The notes beneath the pieces are model-generated. The model made no database searches. It worked only from the letters and a program-made list of their open reading frames with translations, and was not told the DNA's origin. This document shows positions 55,728 to 64,000 of a DNA stretch of 64,000 bases, piece by piece. Both the position numbers and the translations under genes were made by a program. This stretch comes from Picocystis sp. L7 (Eukaryota > Chlorophyta > Picocystophyceae > Picocystales > Picocystaceae), in NCBI GenBank assembly GCA_020975725.1, contig QXJR01000009.1, positions 434,001 to 498,000 of the forward strand, read 5' to 3'. Each line of letters opens with the position of its first letter. Position 1 is the first letter of the stretch.

Positions 55728-57476
55728 ATGGCCGTCACGTCGGAAGAAGTGAACTTTCTCATCTTCCGCTACCTTCAGGAGTCAGGTGCGTCCTTCGAAG
55801 CAAGAAGAACAGGAACGAAAGTGATGCATGGGGAACGCGCGGAACAGGACGAGTGGTCGCTGGGTTCGGCCCTCCCCGAGGAAGGTTGCCAGGTGCGTGA
55901 GAACGAAGCTGACACGTAGACGCCTGGACTGTGCGTTTGCCTACTGTTTTGCGCACGCTTGGGGTCGGGCAGGTTTCAAACACTCGGCCTTCACCTTCGG
56001 GTACGAAAGCTACATTAGCGAGTCGAAGATTGAAGAAGAAGATGTCCCTCCTGGGGCACTCATCTCGTTCATCCAGAAAGGGCTCCAGTACTTGGAACTC
56101 GAAGCCAACGTGAATGAGGTACGGTGCTGGCATCCAGTTGTTTCGCCTCCAAGTCTCGCAAGGACTGGCTTGATACCCAGGTACTGACGGATGCTCTTTG
56201 TTCTGATGCGCAGTCTTGCACAGAAATGGACGGAGACTTCGGATTGTTGACGCCGAAAGAGCTTCTCACAAAAGATGTCCAGGAACTGAAAGAGATCGTA
56301 AAGACCAGGAAGAAAGAAAAAGAAAAATCAGAAAAGGATAAGCCGGTTGAGAAGAAGCGTGGAAGAGCAGAACCTGCGGGCGACAAGCCCGTGATTGTTG
56401 CGGATCATGATGTGACGACACTGGAGGGACACTCATCCGAGGTATTCGTCTGTGCTTGGAACCCAAAGAGGAACCTGCTTGCTTCTGGTTCTGGCGATTC
56501 AACTGCACGAATCTGGCAGATTCCAGATGGGCGGTGTGGGAGAACCAGCATGAAAAACTTGGACAAACCTGTAGTGCTGAAACATGTGAACAAAAGCTTG
56601 GAAAAAAGTAAGGACGTTACGACGCTGGACTGGAACAGCGAGGGCACACACTTGGCAACTGGTTCCTACGACGGACAGGCACGTATCTGGACCGTAGATG
56701 GTATACAGACCTGCACTTTAAGCAAGCACAAGGGCCCCATCTTTTCGCTCAAATGGAACAAGATGGGGACACATCTGCTGAGTGGAAGTGTTGATAGGAC
56801 AGTGGTCGTCTGGGATGTGGAAACTGGGGAGGCCAAACAACAGTATGAATTGCATTCGGCTCCTACCTTGGACGTTGACTGGAGGAACAACACTTCGTTT
56901 GCTTCCTGTTCTACGGACAAGACGATACAGGTGTGTGAGCTTGGCAATGCAGAGCCACTTAGGAGCTTCAAGGGGCATAAGGATGAGGTGAATGCAATCA
57001 AGTGGGATCCCTCGGGCAAGCTTCTGGCGTCCTGCTCGGATGATTGCACGACGAAGATTTGGAGTATGGATAGTTACAAGTGCATGTGGACTCTTACAGA
57101 TCACGAGAAGGAGATCTACACCATCAAGTGGTCCCCCACTGGTCCAGAATCAGACAACCCCAACAGAGACCTTGTCTTGGCGAGCGCCTCTTTTGACGCC
57201 ACGATCAAGCTATGGGACGTAGAGAGAGGGGAATGCCTGCGTAGCTTGACCAAACACACAGATCCAGTGTACTCAGTAGCTTTTTCACCGGACGGCAAGT
57301 TTTTGGCGAGCGGTTCGTTTGATCGTAACCTTCACATTTGGTCAGTGTCTGATGGCAAGCTGGTCCGCACCTACAAGGGGAACGGAGGGATATTTGAAGT
57401 CTGTTGGAACAAGGACGGAAGCAAGGTTGCAGCATGCTTCTCAAATAACACTGTCGCGGTGATGGATTTCATCTGA
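55728..57476 (+). CDS. TBL1/HOS15-type LisH-WD40 corepressor subunit
   Basis: Exons are 55728-55785, 55973-56118 and 56214-57476, with introns of 187 and 95 bases (donors GTGCGT and GTACGG, acceptors GCAG and GCAG), all in frame. The 488-residue product starts with a LisH motif ([19 protein letters not shown]), then [17 protein letters not shown] and [19 protein letters not shown], the F-box-like tetramer part of TBL1. After a charged linker come eight WD40 repeats ([65 protein letters not shown]). Animal TBL1 serves the NCoR/HDAC3 corepressor; plant HOS15 works with histone deacetylases. The linker is shorter than in animals. Confidence 0.95.
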
Positions 57477-57571
57477 TGTGTCTTTCCCCACCACTGGAAT
57501 CGATTGCTTCAGCACGAAGCTGCCTACCCCTTCTTGTTTCCTCGTCCCTTGGCCTTCCCGCTCCGCCTCTG

Positions 57572-58234
57572 TCATGCTTTCCCAAAATCGACATTCCCGG
57601 AGATGATGATCCCCACGATGACACCGAACAGCCCCAGTGCACTCCCAAAAATTTCTATGATCAAGATCTTGACGAACAGCGCTGGATTTTGAGCGTCCGA
57701 CAGCGCACAGGCGCTTCCGGTGATACCGACGCACATACCGCAGGCCAGATTCGCGAATCCCACCGTGATTCCCGACGCGAAGATGGCGTAGCTGGAGCTC
57801 ATGGCTTTGTTCGACCAGGTTCCGTCCGGCAGCGGTGAGACGTGCACCATCTTGGTTTGTAGGATGATGGCGACGATCACGCCGTAGATGGCCACGGCTT
57901 CGCAGAAGATCACGCTGATGAGGTTCTTCGAGGTGATCCTCGGCGTCTTGACCGCAGCTCCCACGAGGCTGCTACCAGTGAGGAAGATTCCCCTGCATCG
58001 ACGTTTCCTTTCTCGTCAGCTCTCGTCCTTCTGCAGTCTCGTTTGCTGGTTCGTCCAAGGCGGAGGTGCGTTCGGCACCACGTCCTTGGCGTCGTCTCAC
58101 CATGCTGCCCCCAGCACGGACACGCCGACTGCGATGGCGATTCCCGTGGATGCAAAGAGGTAGGGATCGAGGCTGCGGAAGAGCAGGGCCAAGTAGGACC
58201 AGTTGATGGAGAACGTCGCGCTTTCGTCCGCCAT
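57572..58234 (-). CDS. VMA16: V-type ATPase 21 kDa proteolipid subunit c'' (Vma16)
   Basis: Exon 1 is 58234-58101 and exon 2 is 57992-57572. The 108-base intron (GTGAGA to TGCAG) joins in frame as LGAAW-GIFLTGSSLVG. The 184-residue protein has four to five membrane segments. Family peptides are GAAVKTPRITSKNLISVIFC, EAVAIYGVIVAIILQTK with the proton-binding Glu, GITVGFANLACGMCVGITGS, and NPALFVKILIIEIFGSALGL. Subunit c'' is part of the rotor ring that moves protons into vacuoles and endosomes. It is slightly shorter than yeast Vma16 at the N-terminus. Confidence 0.95.
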
Positions 58235-58440
58235 GACGAGGGAGGAGACCGCGTGCAAGTCCTCCTGCTGTCCATCGAATGCCCCCCTTCTGGACGTGCT
58301 TCCATGCCCCCCTTTCGGCCCTCCCGGGTGGGTGGGAAAAAGCCCGGGACTGCAATGGGAAGAGAACCAGGCCTTCCCAAGGGGAAAGACCGGGGATCGA
58401 TCCGGTGAATACCAGGGAGAACCCAAAGGTTCCCCATCGG

Positions 58441-58454
58441 GAGAAGAAACTCCC
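58441..58454 (-). repeat. 14-base motif GGGAGTTTCTTCTC, copy 3
   Basis: An exact reverse-strand copy, 206 bases before the VMA16 start and in the same orientation as VMA16. The flank contains GGATCGATCC, as near copy 1. It lies between the RIC1 stop and the VMA16 start. Confidence 0.6.
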
Positions 58455-58555
58455 ACAGGGGGAGGAGGGCCAAGCAAGGGGAGGAATGTCACCCATCCAG
58501 GTGTAGGGTCGGAAGGAGAAGTGCAAGGACTGAAAAGACGCGCGGCCAAGCCGCA

Positions 58556-61500
58556 TCACATCAAAGGAGGTGGAGCAGGGTCTAGACGAGACTCAAGAGC
58601 TTCCACCAATCCGGACAGAGAAGATGAGAACTCACTGGCCGCTATAACGGACGTGTACGCAGACCACAAGGTGGGGTCTGGACGCAACAGCGCCTCCAAC
58701 ACCTCCACGTTCTGAGACACAGTTGCCAGAACCACAGCCCAGTCAGACAAGCCAGATTCGTAAAAATAAGGAAGCAAATACTCAGCATCCTGCTGTCCCT
58801 GCTCCAGGTCTGGTGGCAAAGAAGCATATGCCAACTCCAACGTTCCGAGGAAGTTGTCCAAGCGTGCGGACCGCAGGCCTTCTCCAGCAAGGAACTCCTG
58901 AAGGTCCAACGATGCCAACCGTGCTAATTCTGCAAGCTCATGCAGCGAAACCGATCTCAAAAGACCAGAGGCATGCTCGTGCACCAGCTTCTTGGCCATA
59001 AGCACAGCATCGGATGCAGAAACGCTATCCTCGCCTGTGCTTCGAACAAAAAAACGGAGCAAAGAATGGCTCTGATCCCTTGCAAGGGTCTCCTCTTCTT
59101 TCTTTCCACGACCACGTATGAAGCGCAAAATTTCTCCCGCCAAATCATAGCTTTTCCTACCTAGAGAATCTTCAAGTACCCGGAGGGCCCGCGCCTGAGC
59201 CGGACCTATCCCATCAAAATGCTCGATGATAACCAAAAAGCAAGCAGCGGTCTCCAGCATACCGGAAGAAAACGCCTCCTGAAAAAGCATACTCGGATGC
59301 CCTGCGGCTGCAAATAGAGGAGGCCAGTCCACTGAATCTATCTTCCTCGCCAAACTCACGATCACATCGAGAAAAATGGAAAAAGGGCGAAGGATGGTGA
59401 CCGCACCCTCCACCATTGACAACCGATCATAAGGGTTGCCGTTGGGTGTAGAATAAGGCGCTGCTGCATTTTTCTGCCTTAAGTGTGTAGTGCTGGAACC
59501 ACTTCCACTTTCCAAGGCAGTAAAAAGTAACCACTCGAAAGAATAAGCAAAGTGGGGGTCGTGCTCGTGTGCATGTGCAAGCGCCGCTGCTGCTGGTAGG
59601 CTCTTCTTAAGCAAAAGGTGTCGCAGCATGCAAGGAAGGGTTGGCTGTACCTTGGGCTCAATGTCCCAGCATGGAACTTCTGCGGCTATGGATGCAGAAT
59701 GTTTCAGCAGTAACCTTACGATGCAACCCATGCTGTTCACAAGGCCTATCGGATATAGCTCTCTGTCGAATTCCAGCTCTGGATCCTCTTCGCCTGAAGG
59801 TACTCCATGATCTGCTCTAGGGGAGACTGGCGAAACAGCAGAGATGACTGCAGAGGGGTACCAAAGCTGCATCCCTCTCTCACTGTAAGCCCATATAGGC
59901 CCCTCCTTCGAGATTTCTTGGGAGTCTTTCCCGACAAAGAGGCCCATTCCTGCCCGGACGTTGGACACACCCAACCAAAAGCACTCGACTCCGGAAGAAA
60001 ACGTCCTCTCATTTCCCCGCTCCAGGTCAAGCAAGCTAAGCTCCCCCCCAGGCTGCCGGAGAACAGTGCACATCATGGGTGGAGAGGAACACCCTCCCTG
60101 CAGACCAGAGAAGCTGCCCATCGATCCATAACAGGGCGGAAGTAGAGCAGCACGTACTGGTGGGCTTCTGATATTGACTATCGATAGCTCCCTAACTGCC
60201 CAAAGTTTGACCCTCGGCTTTGATGTAGGTGTCAGGTCACCTTCCAAGCTCCATTCAATCAGTCTTAGGCTCATGGGTGGCAGGAGAACCAGAATGTACC
60301 GGCCATCTGAATCAAGGCTCAAAGGTTCCTGCGAAAGTTTGTACAACGCAAGCCGCGATTCAAAATCCAAGTGATACCTAGGAAATATTTGAAGAAAGTG
60401 ATTGCTGTCAGAAGCTTGCTTAGAACTTGAAGCAGCTGCCTGCTCCCTCCCTTCCTTGATTGGAGAATCGATCGCTCCCTGGGATGATGCAAGTACCATT
60501 TTGTCCATCCATATCAAATGCTTGCACGAGAAGGTTTTCTCTTGCAAAGCATCTCCAAAAAGCCTCCACTTATGAAGTCTATTGCTGTAAAGGGCCATTC
60601 CTCTCACACCGGCAACTGCGAAGTCTTGGCCACTCTCACTGACAGCTGCACATTGCAGTGGCCAATGGAGGGACATGTACTGACTTGGAACAACCAAGTG
60701 ATCTACACCATCTTCTACGCTTTCTTCATCTTCGCCCTGGATGAGTAGCAATCGATCAGCGCCCAGCAACACCAGCGATGCATTGGGAGTGGATTGCATT
60801 CGGTGTGAGTGAACGGCCTTGACCAGGCAAATTTGCTGAAGAGTGCACGGTGCGTGAGGTTCAGTCGCTATTAGGGAAAAGCCATTGTCTGCCCACACCA
60901 ACTGGCTCACACCATTGGCAAAGCGCTCATACGTTGACGAGGCAGGCATTACAAGGGGATCCCCACTTGCAAGAACATGTTTGCTCATCTCACCAGTGAT
61001 GGGCATTTCTCCAGAGCGACGCAGAGTGCTGAATAACCTGCATCCTATCGTAGACCAGACAGACAATCCTCTATTGCTGTAGCCTATAGCAATTGCTGCA
61101 CTTTCAGGTGACCAAGCCAGCGATGAAACCCCACCGGTGTCCTTATTGGTTATACCCCAGTCTCCCAAATCGAAGCTTCGAAGCGGAATTGGAGAAGACC
61201 TAGGAGCAGAAGACAGTACCACTCCAATGTCATATAGAAGCACTTCTCCACCTTGCTTCCCCACAGCAAGTAAATGATTCGAGGGACTGAGCCTCGCGCA
61301 GCTGACCTCTTCCGATATCCAACACCCAAACTCGAACTCCTCCTCCAGATTTCCGCCCACATCATACCCCTTGATCGTCGCACACCTACCATCAGCAAGT
61401 ACCACGATCATGCAGTTCTTTCCCTCACAGTAGTCGATCTGCATGATGGCATAGCTGTTGCTCTCGACCTCCAGGTCCCCCTCAGGTTGGTTGCCTTGTC

Positions 61501-62059
61501 CACGCAAGATGTTCGTGGCTTCTTCAGCGAAAACCTTGTCCTGCAGCGCCGTGTGTCGGGTGAGGAACCTTCCCTGCACCGTGTACACCAGCAGGTCACA
61601 CGTATCGGTTCCAACGACGAGATACTTCCCAGCTCCATACAAAGCGGTGATGGAGACTTCGTCTCCCAGGCCTGGCAGTTCGATCTCCGTCCCTTCTCTG
61701 AGATCGATGATGTTTACTTCTCTGTTGTACGTGGGCTGCACGATGTTTTCCGACGTCGACATTCGGAACGTGTGCACCGCGTTGTTGGTGGTGGTCACGG
61801 CGAGCAGCTTGTGCAGCGGGCACCACGCCACACATCGGTATTTTCCTTGTTGTTGGATCCGTTCCTCACATCTCGCGTGTTCTCCGACCCTCACCAGCGT
61901 CTCTTGTTCCTTCCAGGCTTCGATGTCGTCCGTGGAGACGCGCAGGAGCAGTCCTTCGTGGAATCCAAGGTGCAGCACGTGCGCCTCGTGCACGGTGGAT
62001 GCCGATCGTCCACCTCCGGCTGCGAATCGCTTCGGCCATCCGTAGCTCAGGTACGGCAT
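58556..62059 (-). CDS. RIC1: RIC1 homologue, Rab6 GEF complex subunit
   Basis: From ATG 62059 (MPYLSYGWPKRFAAGGGRSA) there are 1167 residues. The YxSGWPKR-type start is the RIC1 signature. The N-terminal half is a double WD40 propeller (YRCVAWCPLHKLLAVTTTNN, GGVSSLAWSPESAAIAIGYS, RGLSVWSTIGCRLFSTL, QCAAVSESGQDFAVAGVRGM, HKWRLFGDALQEKTF). The C-terminal half is helical, with DSVDWPPLFAAAGHPSMLFQ and ETAACFLVIIEHFDGIG as in the RIC1 domain, and ends FYESGLSDWAVVLATVSQNV. With RGP1 it activates Rab6/Ypt6 at the Golgi. The single long exon is notable. Codons shift from GC-rich at the 5' end to mixed at the 3' end. Confidence 0.92.
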   Translation of the reverse strand: MPYLSYGWPKRFAAGGGRSASTVHEAHVLHLGFHEGLLLRVSTDDIEAWKEQETLVRVGEHARCEERIQQQGKYRCVAWCPLHKLLAVTTTNNAVHTFRMSTSENIVQPTYNREVNIIDLREGTEIELPGLGDEVSITALYGAGKYLVVGTDTCDLLVYTVQGRFLTRHTALQDKVFAEEATNILRGQGNQPEGDLEVESNSYAIMQIDYCEGKNCMIVVLADGRCATIKGYDVGGNLEEEFEFGCWISEEVSCARLSPSNHLLAVGKQGGEVLLYDIGVVLSSAPRSSPIPLRSFDLGDWGITNKDTGGVSSLAWSPESAAIAIGYSNRGLSVWSTIGCRLFSTLRRSGEMPITGEMSKHVLASGDPLVMPASSTYERFANGVSQLVWADNGFSLIATEPHAPCTLQQICLVKAVHSHRMQSTPNASLVLLGADRLLLIQGEDEESVEDGVDHLVVPSQYMSLHWPLQCAAVSESGQDFAVAGVRGMALYSNRLHKWRLFGDALQEKTFSCKHLIWMDKMVLASSQGAIDSPIKEGREQAAASSSKQASDSNHFLQIFPRYHLDFESRLALYKLSQEPLSLDSDGRYILVLLPPMSLRLIEWSLEGDLTPTSKPRVKLWAVRELSIVNIRSPPVRAALLPPCYGSMGSFSGLQGGCSSPPMMCTVLRQPGGELSLLDLERGNERTFSSGVECFWLGVSNVRAGMGLFVGKDSQEISKEGPIWAYSERGMQLWYPSAVISAVSPVSPRADHGVPSGEEDPELEFDRELYPIGLVNSMGCIVRLLLKHSASIAAEVPCWDIEPKVQPTLPCMLRHLLLKKSLPAAAALAHAHEHDPHFAYSFEWLLFTALESGSGSSTTHLRQKNAAAPYSTPNGNPYDRLSMVEGAVTILRPFSIFLDVIVSLARKIDSVDWPPLFAAAGHPSMLFQEAFSSGMLETAACFLVIIEHFDGIGPAQARALRVLEDSLGRKSYDLAGEILRFIRGRGKKEEETLARDQSHSLLRFFVRSTGEDSVSASDAVLMAKKLVHEHASGLLRSVSLHELAELARLASLDLQEFLAGEGLRSARLDNFLGTLELAYASLPPDLEQGQQDAEYLLPYFYESGLSDWAVVLATVSQNVEVLEALLRPDPTLWSAYTSVIAASEFSSSLSGLVEALESRLDPAPPPLM

Positions 62060-63071
62060 ATGGGTTCCTTCGCGCGTCCGAACCCTCTCCAGATCCTTCT
62101 GCGACCTCGTGCACCTCTCGATGCTTCCCTTTTCCCATGCAAAGGCGCACGCCTTGCCTTCTCGTGCGCGCCAAAAGCCCACGAGGAAATGCCGAGATGG
62201 GACCAAGCCCACCTGCCGGATCGGTCGATACCGTGTCACTACGGGTCGAGCCCCCTCCTCCGGTCCGAGGGAGTTTCTTCTCTCGGGGGAGGGGGGTTGG
62301 AGACGCATGGAGGGTGGGAAGGGCCCAGGAAAGTAGGTGCAGGAGACAAAGGCGTCCATCCAAGCACAGCAGGAAATCCAGGGGAGCACAGACAAGGGAT
62401 GCAACATTCATGCTGGTAGGGAATGGGAAGAACACGGGACGGGACGTCCGTGGAAGCAGGGGGACGTGGGTGCAGGGAGCAACAGGCGGGTGCACACGAG
62501 GAACGAGAGCGACAGGAAGGGGTCGTGGACGTGACCCTCCGATGCTTTTGACACCGATCCCGCGGTCCAAGCACCTCATCTCCCACCACCGACGTCCCAC
62601 CCGTTCGGTGGTCCTCGTCCCATGGCCACGTCCTGGCGCCATCGCTCCTCCCTCCGTCTGCACGTCGCATCTGGGCGCGCATCGACGTCCATCGGCACAC
62701 CCCCAGGCAGCCATTCCAAACGCATGGGACGTCTGGGATGGATCCTGGGAGGATGGGTCCCCATCAACCCCACCTGCCAGGGAGGGATTGGGGCGGACAC
62801 ACTGGGGTCGCACCACGACCCTGCCCGAAAGGAAAGCTCTGGAGTGACGCGTCCCGCCGCCAGAGGAGAGGAGACAGGTGCGCAGGCGTGCAGCTGCAGG
62901 TGGACAAACGCGATGGATCCGTGCGGGAGGAGGGGAACACGGTCGGAAGACGAACTGCGGGATCGAAGGTGGGACAGGAGGGTCGAAACGAGGCGGTGCA
63001 CTCAAGGGAAGGAGAAGGATCTGGAAGGAATCCGAGCTGACGAACACCGCACTCGTCAATGCAGAAAAGCA
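62060..63071. promoter_or_regulatory. Divergent region between RIC1 and the ERp29-like gene
   Basis: About 1 kb of GC-rich sequence between opposite starts. Open frames on both strands read through it but look like artefacts. It contains copy 4 of the 14-base motif. A 5' UTR intron for the ERp29-like gene is possible but not shown. Confidence 0.45.
62269..62282 (+). repeat. 14-base motif GGGAGTTTCTTCTC, copy 4
   Basis: An exact copy in the orientation of the ERp29-like gene, 789 bases before its start. It is preceded by CCCTCCTCCGGT; a close match to that flank also occurs at about 17440, upstream of the rhodanese start. Confidence 0.6.
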
Positions 63072-63893
63072 ATGAAAACGAATGCGAAAGCCATCTCGGC
63101 CGTGCTGCTGGTGCTGCTTGTCGCCTTCTTCCAAGCCGGAAAAGCCTACGACGACTACTATGACGATTACGGCGGTGGCGCGAAGGCCCCGAAGAAGATC
63201 GCAGGAGTAGTGGACCTCGACGAAATCACCTTCGACAAGATCGTCGATGGAAGCCACAACGTGTTCGTGTCTTTCGTCGATGGAGACAGCACAGCCGCGG
63301 ATGACGAAGATGATGAAGGCGACGATGAAGATAGCACAGACAGCGACGACGACAGCAGCTCGGACTTTTCAACCGAACTTGAAACGTTGGCCGAGAAGTT
63401 CGGCAAGCACAACGGCGTCATCTTGGCGAGGGTCGATGCTTCGGATGCCTTCGATATCACCGAGAAGTTCGACGTGAACTCCTACCCGACTCTCATGCTC
63501 TTCCAGAAGGGTGAGAAGACGCCCGAAAGGTACGAAGGAGTGCTGAACGCGGACAAAATCGAGGCATTTTTGGGATCCAAGGTTGGGTTCCCGGCGGTCG
63601 TGGAAGAGCTCGAAGGTATTGTGAAAAAGTTCAAATCGGATGAATCCAGCAGAGACAAAACTCTCAAAGAAGCCAGGGAAGTAGTCGAGGGCCTGGACGA
63701 GGAGAAGAAGAAACTGGGCGAGTACTATCTCAAAGTAATGGAGAAGGTCATGAAGAAAGGGAACGATCACGTGAGTAAAGAGGCAAGGAGATTGAGTTCG
63801 ATCATCGAGAAAGGGTCCGCTCTGCAAGATAAAATCACTGAAATGAAGCAGAGGCTCGACATCCTGCGCTCTTTCCATAAGGATGAGCTGTAA
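63072..63893 (+). CDS. ERp29-like ER protein of the PDI family without cysteines
   Basis: The 273-residue protein has a signal peptide (AVLLVLLVAFFQAGKA) and the ER-retention end FHKDEL. Residues about 45-170 are a thioredoxin fold: VVDLDEITFDKIVDGSHNVF, ILARVDASDAFDITEKFDVN, SYPTLMLFQKG with the cis-Pro. Where PDI has WCGHC there is instead an acidic run at residues 70-98, mostly Asp, Glu and Ser. The whole protein has no cysteine, so it cannot be an oxidoreductase. Residues about 172-265 form the helical ERp29 C-terminal domain (YYLKVMEKVMKKGNDHVSKE), also found in plant PDIL2. A chaperone or calcium-binding role is likely. Confidence 0.9.
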   Translation: MKTNAKAISAVLLVLLVAFFQAGKAYDDYYDDYGGGAKAPKKIAGVVDLDEITFDKIVDGSHNVFVSFVDGDSTAADDEDDEGDDEDSTDSDDDSSSDFSTELETLAEKFGKHNGVILARVDASDAFDITEKFDVNSYPTLMLFQKGEKTPERYEGVLNADKIEAFLGSKVGFPAVVEELEGIVKKFKSDESSRDKTLKEAREVVEGLDEEKKKLGEYYLKVMEKVMKKGNDHVSKEARRLSSIIEKGSALQDKITEMKQRLDILRSFHKDEL

Positions 63894-64000
63894 TTCCATA
63901 AACACAGCATCAGCGCGATGAAATATCGAGATGGTGAAGCATTCCACACACTCAAACAAACATCTGTGTTCTGGGACGACCCCTCAATCATCTTACCGGC
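63894..64000. other. 3' flank of the ERp29-like gene
   Basis: The last 107 bases hold the 3' UTR of the ERp29-like gene, with ATAAAC shortly after the stop. No other feature is seen before the window ends. Confidence 0.5.

Noticed and set aside
54194-55900. Long forward frame of 568 codons through RPL12 and its promoter
   Set aside because: It runs antisense to RPL12, crosses the 22-base repeat and a spliced TBL1 exon, and has no domain; a composition artefact.
61866-63257. 463-codon reverse frame over the RIC1 5' end and the ERp29-like gene
   Set aside because: It overlaps both recognised genes in the wrong frame and has no domain signal.
1-64000. tRNA, rRNA or CRISPR arrays
   Set aside because: No cloverleaf with matching A and B boxes, no rRNA segment and no spaced direct repeats were found by eye.
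1-64000. Assigning a named species such as Picocystis or Micromonas
   Set aside because: Gene content fits a prasinophyte-grade green alga, but nothing in the sequence fixes the genus without a database search.

Overview
This window looks like a gene-dense piece of nuclear DNA from a small photosynthetic eukaryote, most likely a green alga of prasinophyte grade. Eukaryotic machinery is plain: GPN3, eIF3i, CNOT2, Rpt4, RPL12, V-ATPase c'', Ykt6, RIC1 and a TBL1/HOS15-type WD40 protein. Plastid-type proteins sit beside it: ALB3, GatB, TrpG and MurB. A B3-type DNA-binding domain and a plant-style dehydrogenase/kinase/aldolase fusion point to the green lineage. No species can be assigned from sequence alone. 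Introns are few, short (43 to 165 bases where I could define both ends) and sit mostly near the 5' ends of genes. Several genes end in AATAAA-like signals.

Layout. 0-9.7 kb: GPN3 (cut by the left edge), gatB, a TCAIM-like J-domain protein, an MBOAT acyltransferase, a type II thioesterase facing a degenerate diphosphomevalonate decarboxylase homologue, and ALB3. 9.7-12.4 kb: a low-GC, gene-poor stretch with one Cys-rich orphan ORF. 12.4-22.6 kb: a three-domain HIBADH/OtnK/aldolase fusion, a TPR protein with a 2Fe-2S-like domain, an unknown two-exon gene, a rhodanese, a second HIBADH-family reductase, a protein kinase and a nocturnin-like phosphatase. 22.6-24.8 kb: a second low-GC, gene-poor stretch. 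24.8-42.3 kb: CNOT2, eIF3i, MurB, TrpG, a CCDC40-like coiled-coil protein, a B3 protein, Ykt6, tafazzin preceded by an overlapping 55-residue ORF, a SET protein, sphingosine-1-phosphate lyase and an MFSD5/MOT2-type transporter. 42.3-52 kb: a CAMK-like kinase, a DENN protein, a carbohydrate kinase/ribulose-phosphate epimerase fusion and three unknown genes. 52-64 kb: Rpt4, RPL12, TBL1/HOS15, V-ATPase c'', RIC1 and a cysteine-free ERp29-like ER protein.

How the genes relate. They are not an operon system; most are divergent or convergent neighbours with gaps of 10-1000 bases. One theme does stand out: three proteins handle sugar acids or ketoses. These are the HIBADH/OtnK/aldolase fusion, the FGGY/RPE fusion and the GLYR-like reductase. 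Together they suggest salvage of four- and five-carbon sugars through fused enzymes. A second theme is membrane traffic and lipids: MBOAT, tafazzin, sphingosine-1-phosphate lyase, Ykt6, RIC1, DENN and V-ATPase.

Most novel signals: the FGGY/RPE fusion; the decarboxylase homologue that has lost its ATP-binding loop; the small intron-containing ORF whose stop overlaps the tafazzin start (ATGA); and an exact 14-base motif found four times, each time 5' of and in the same orientation as a gene. Across many genes GC content, especially at third codon positions, falls visibly from 5' to 3'.
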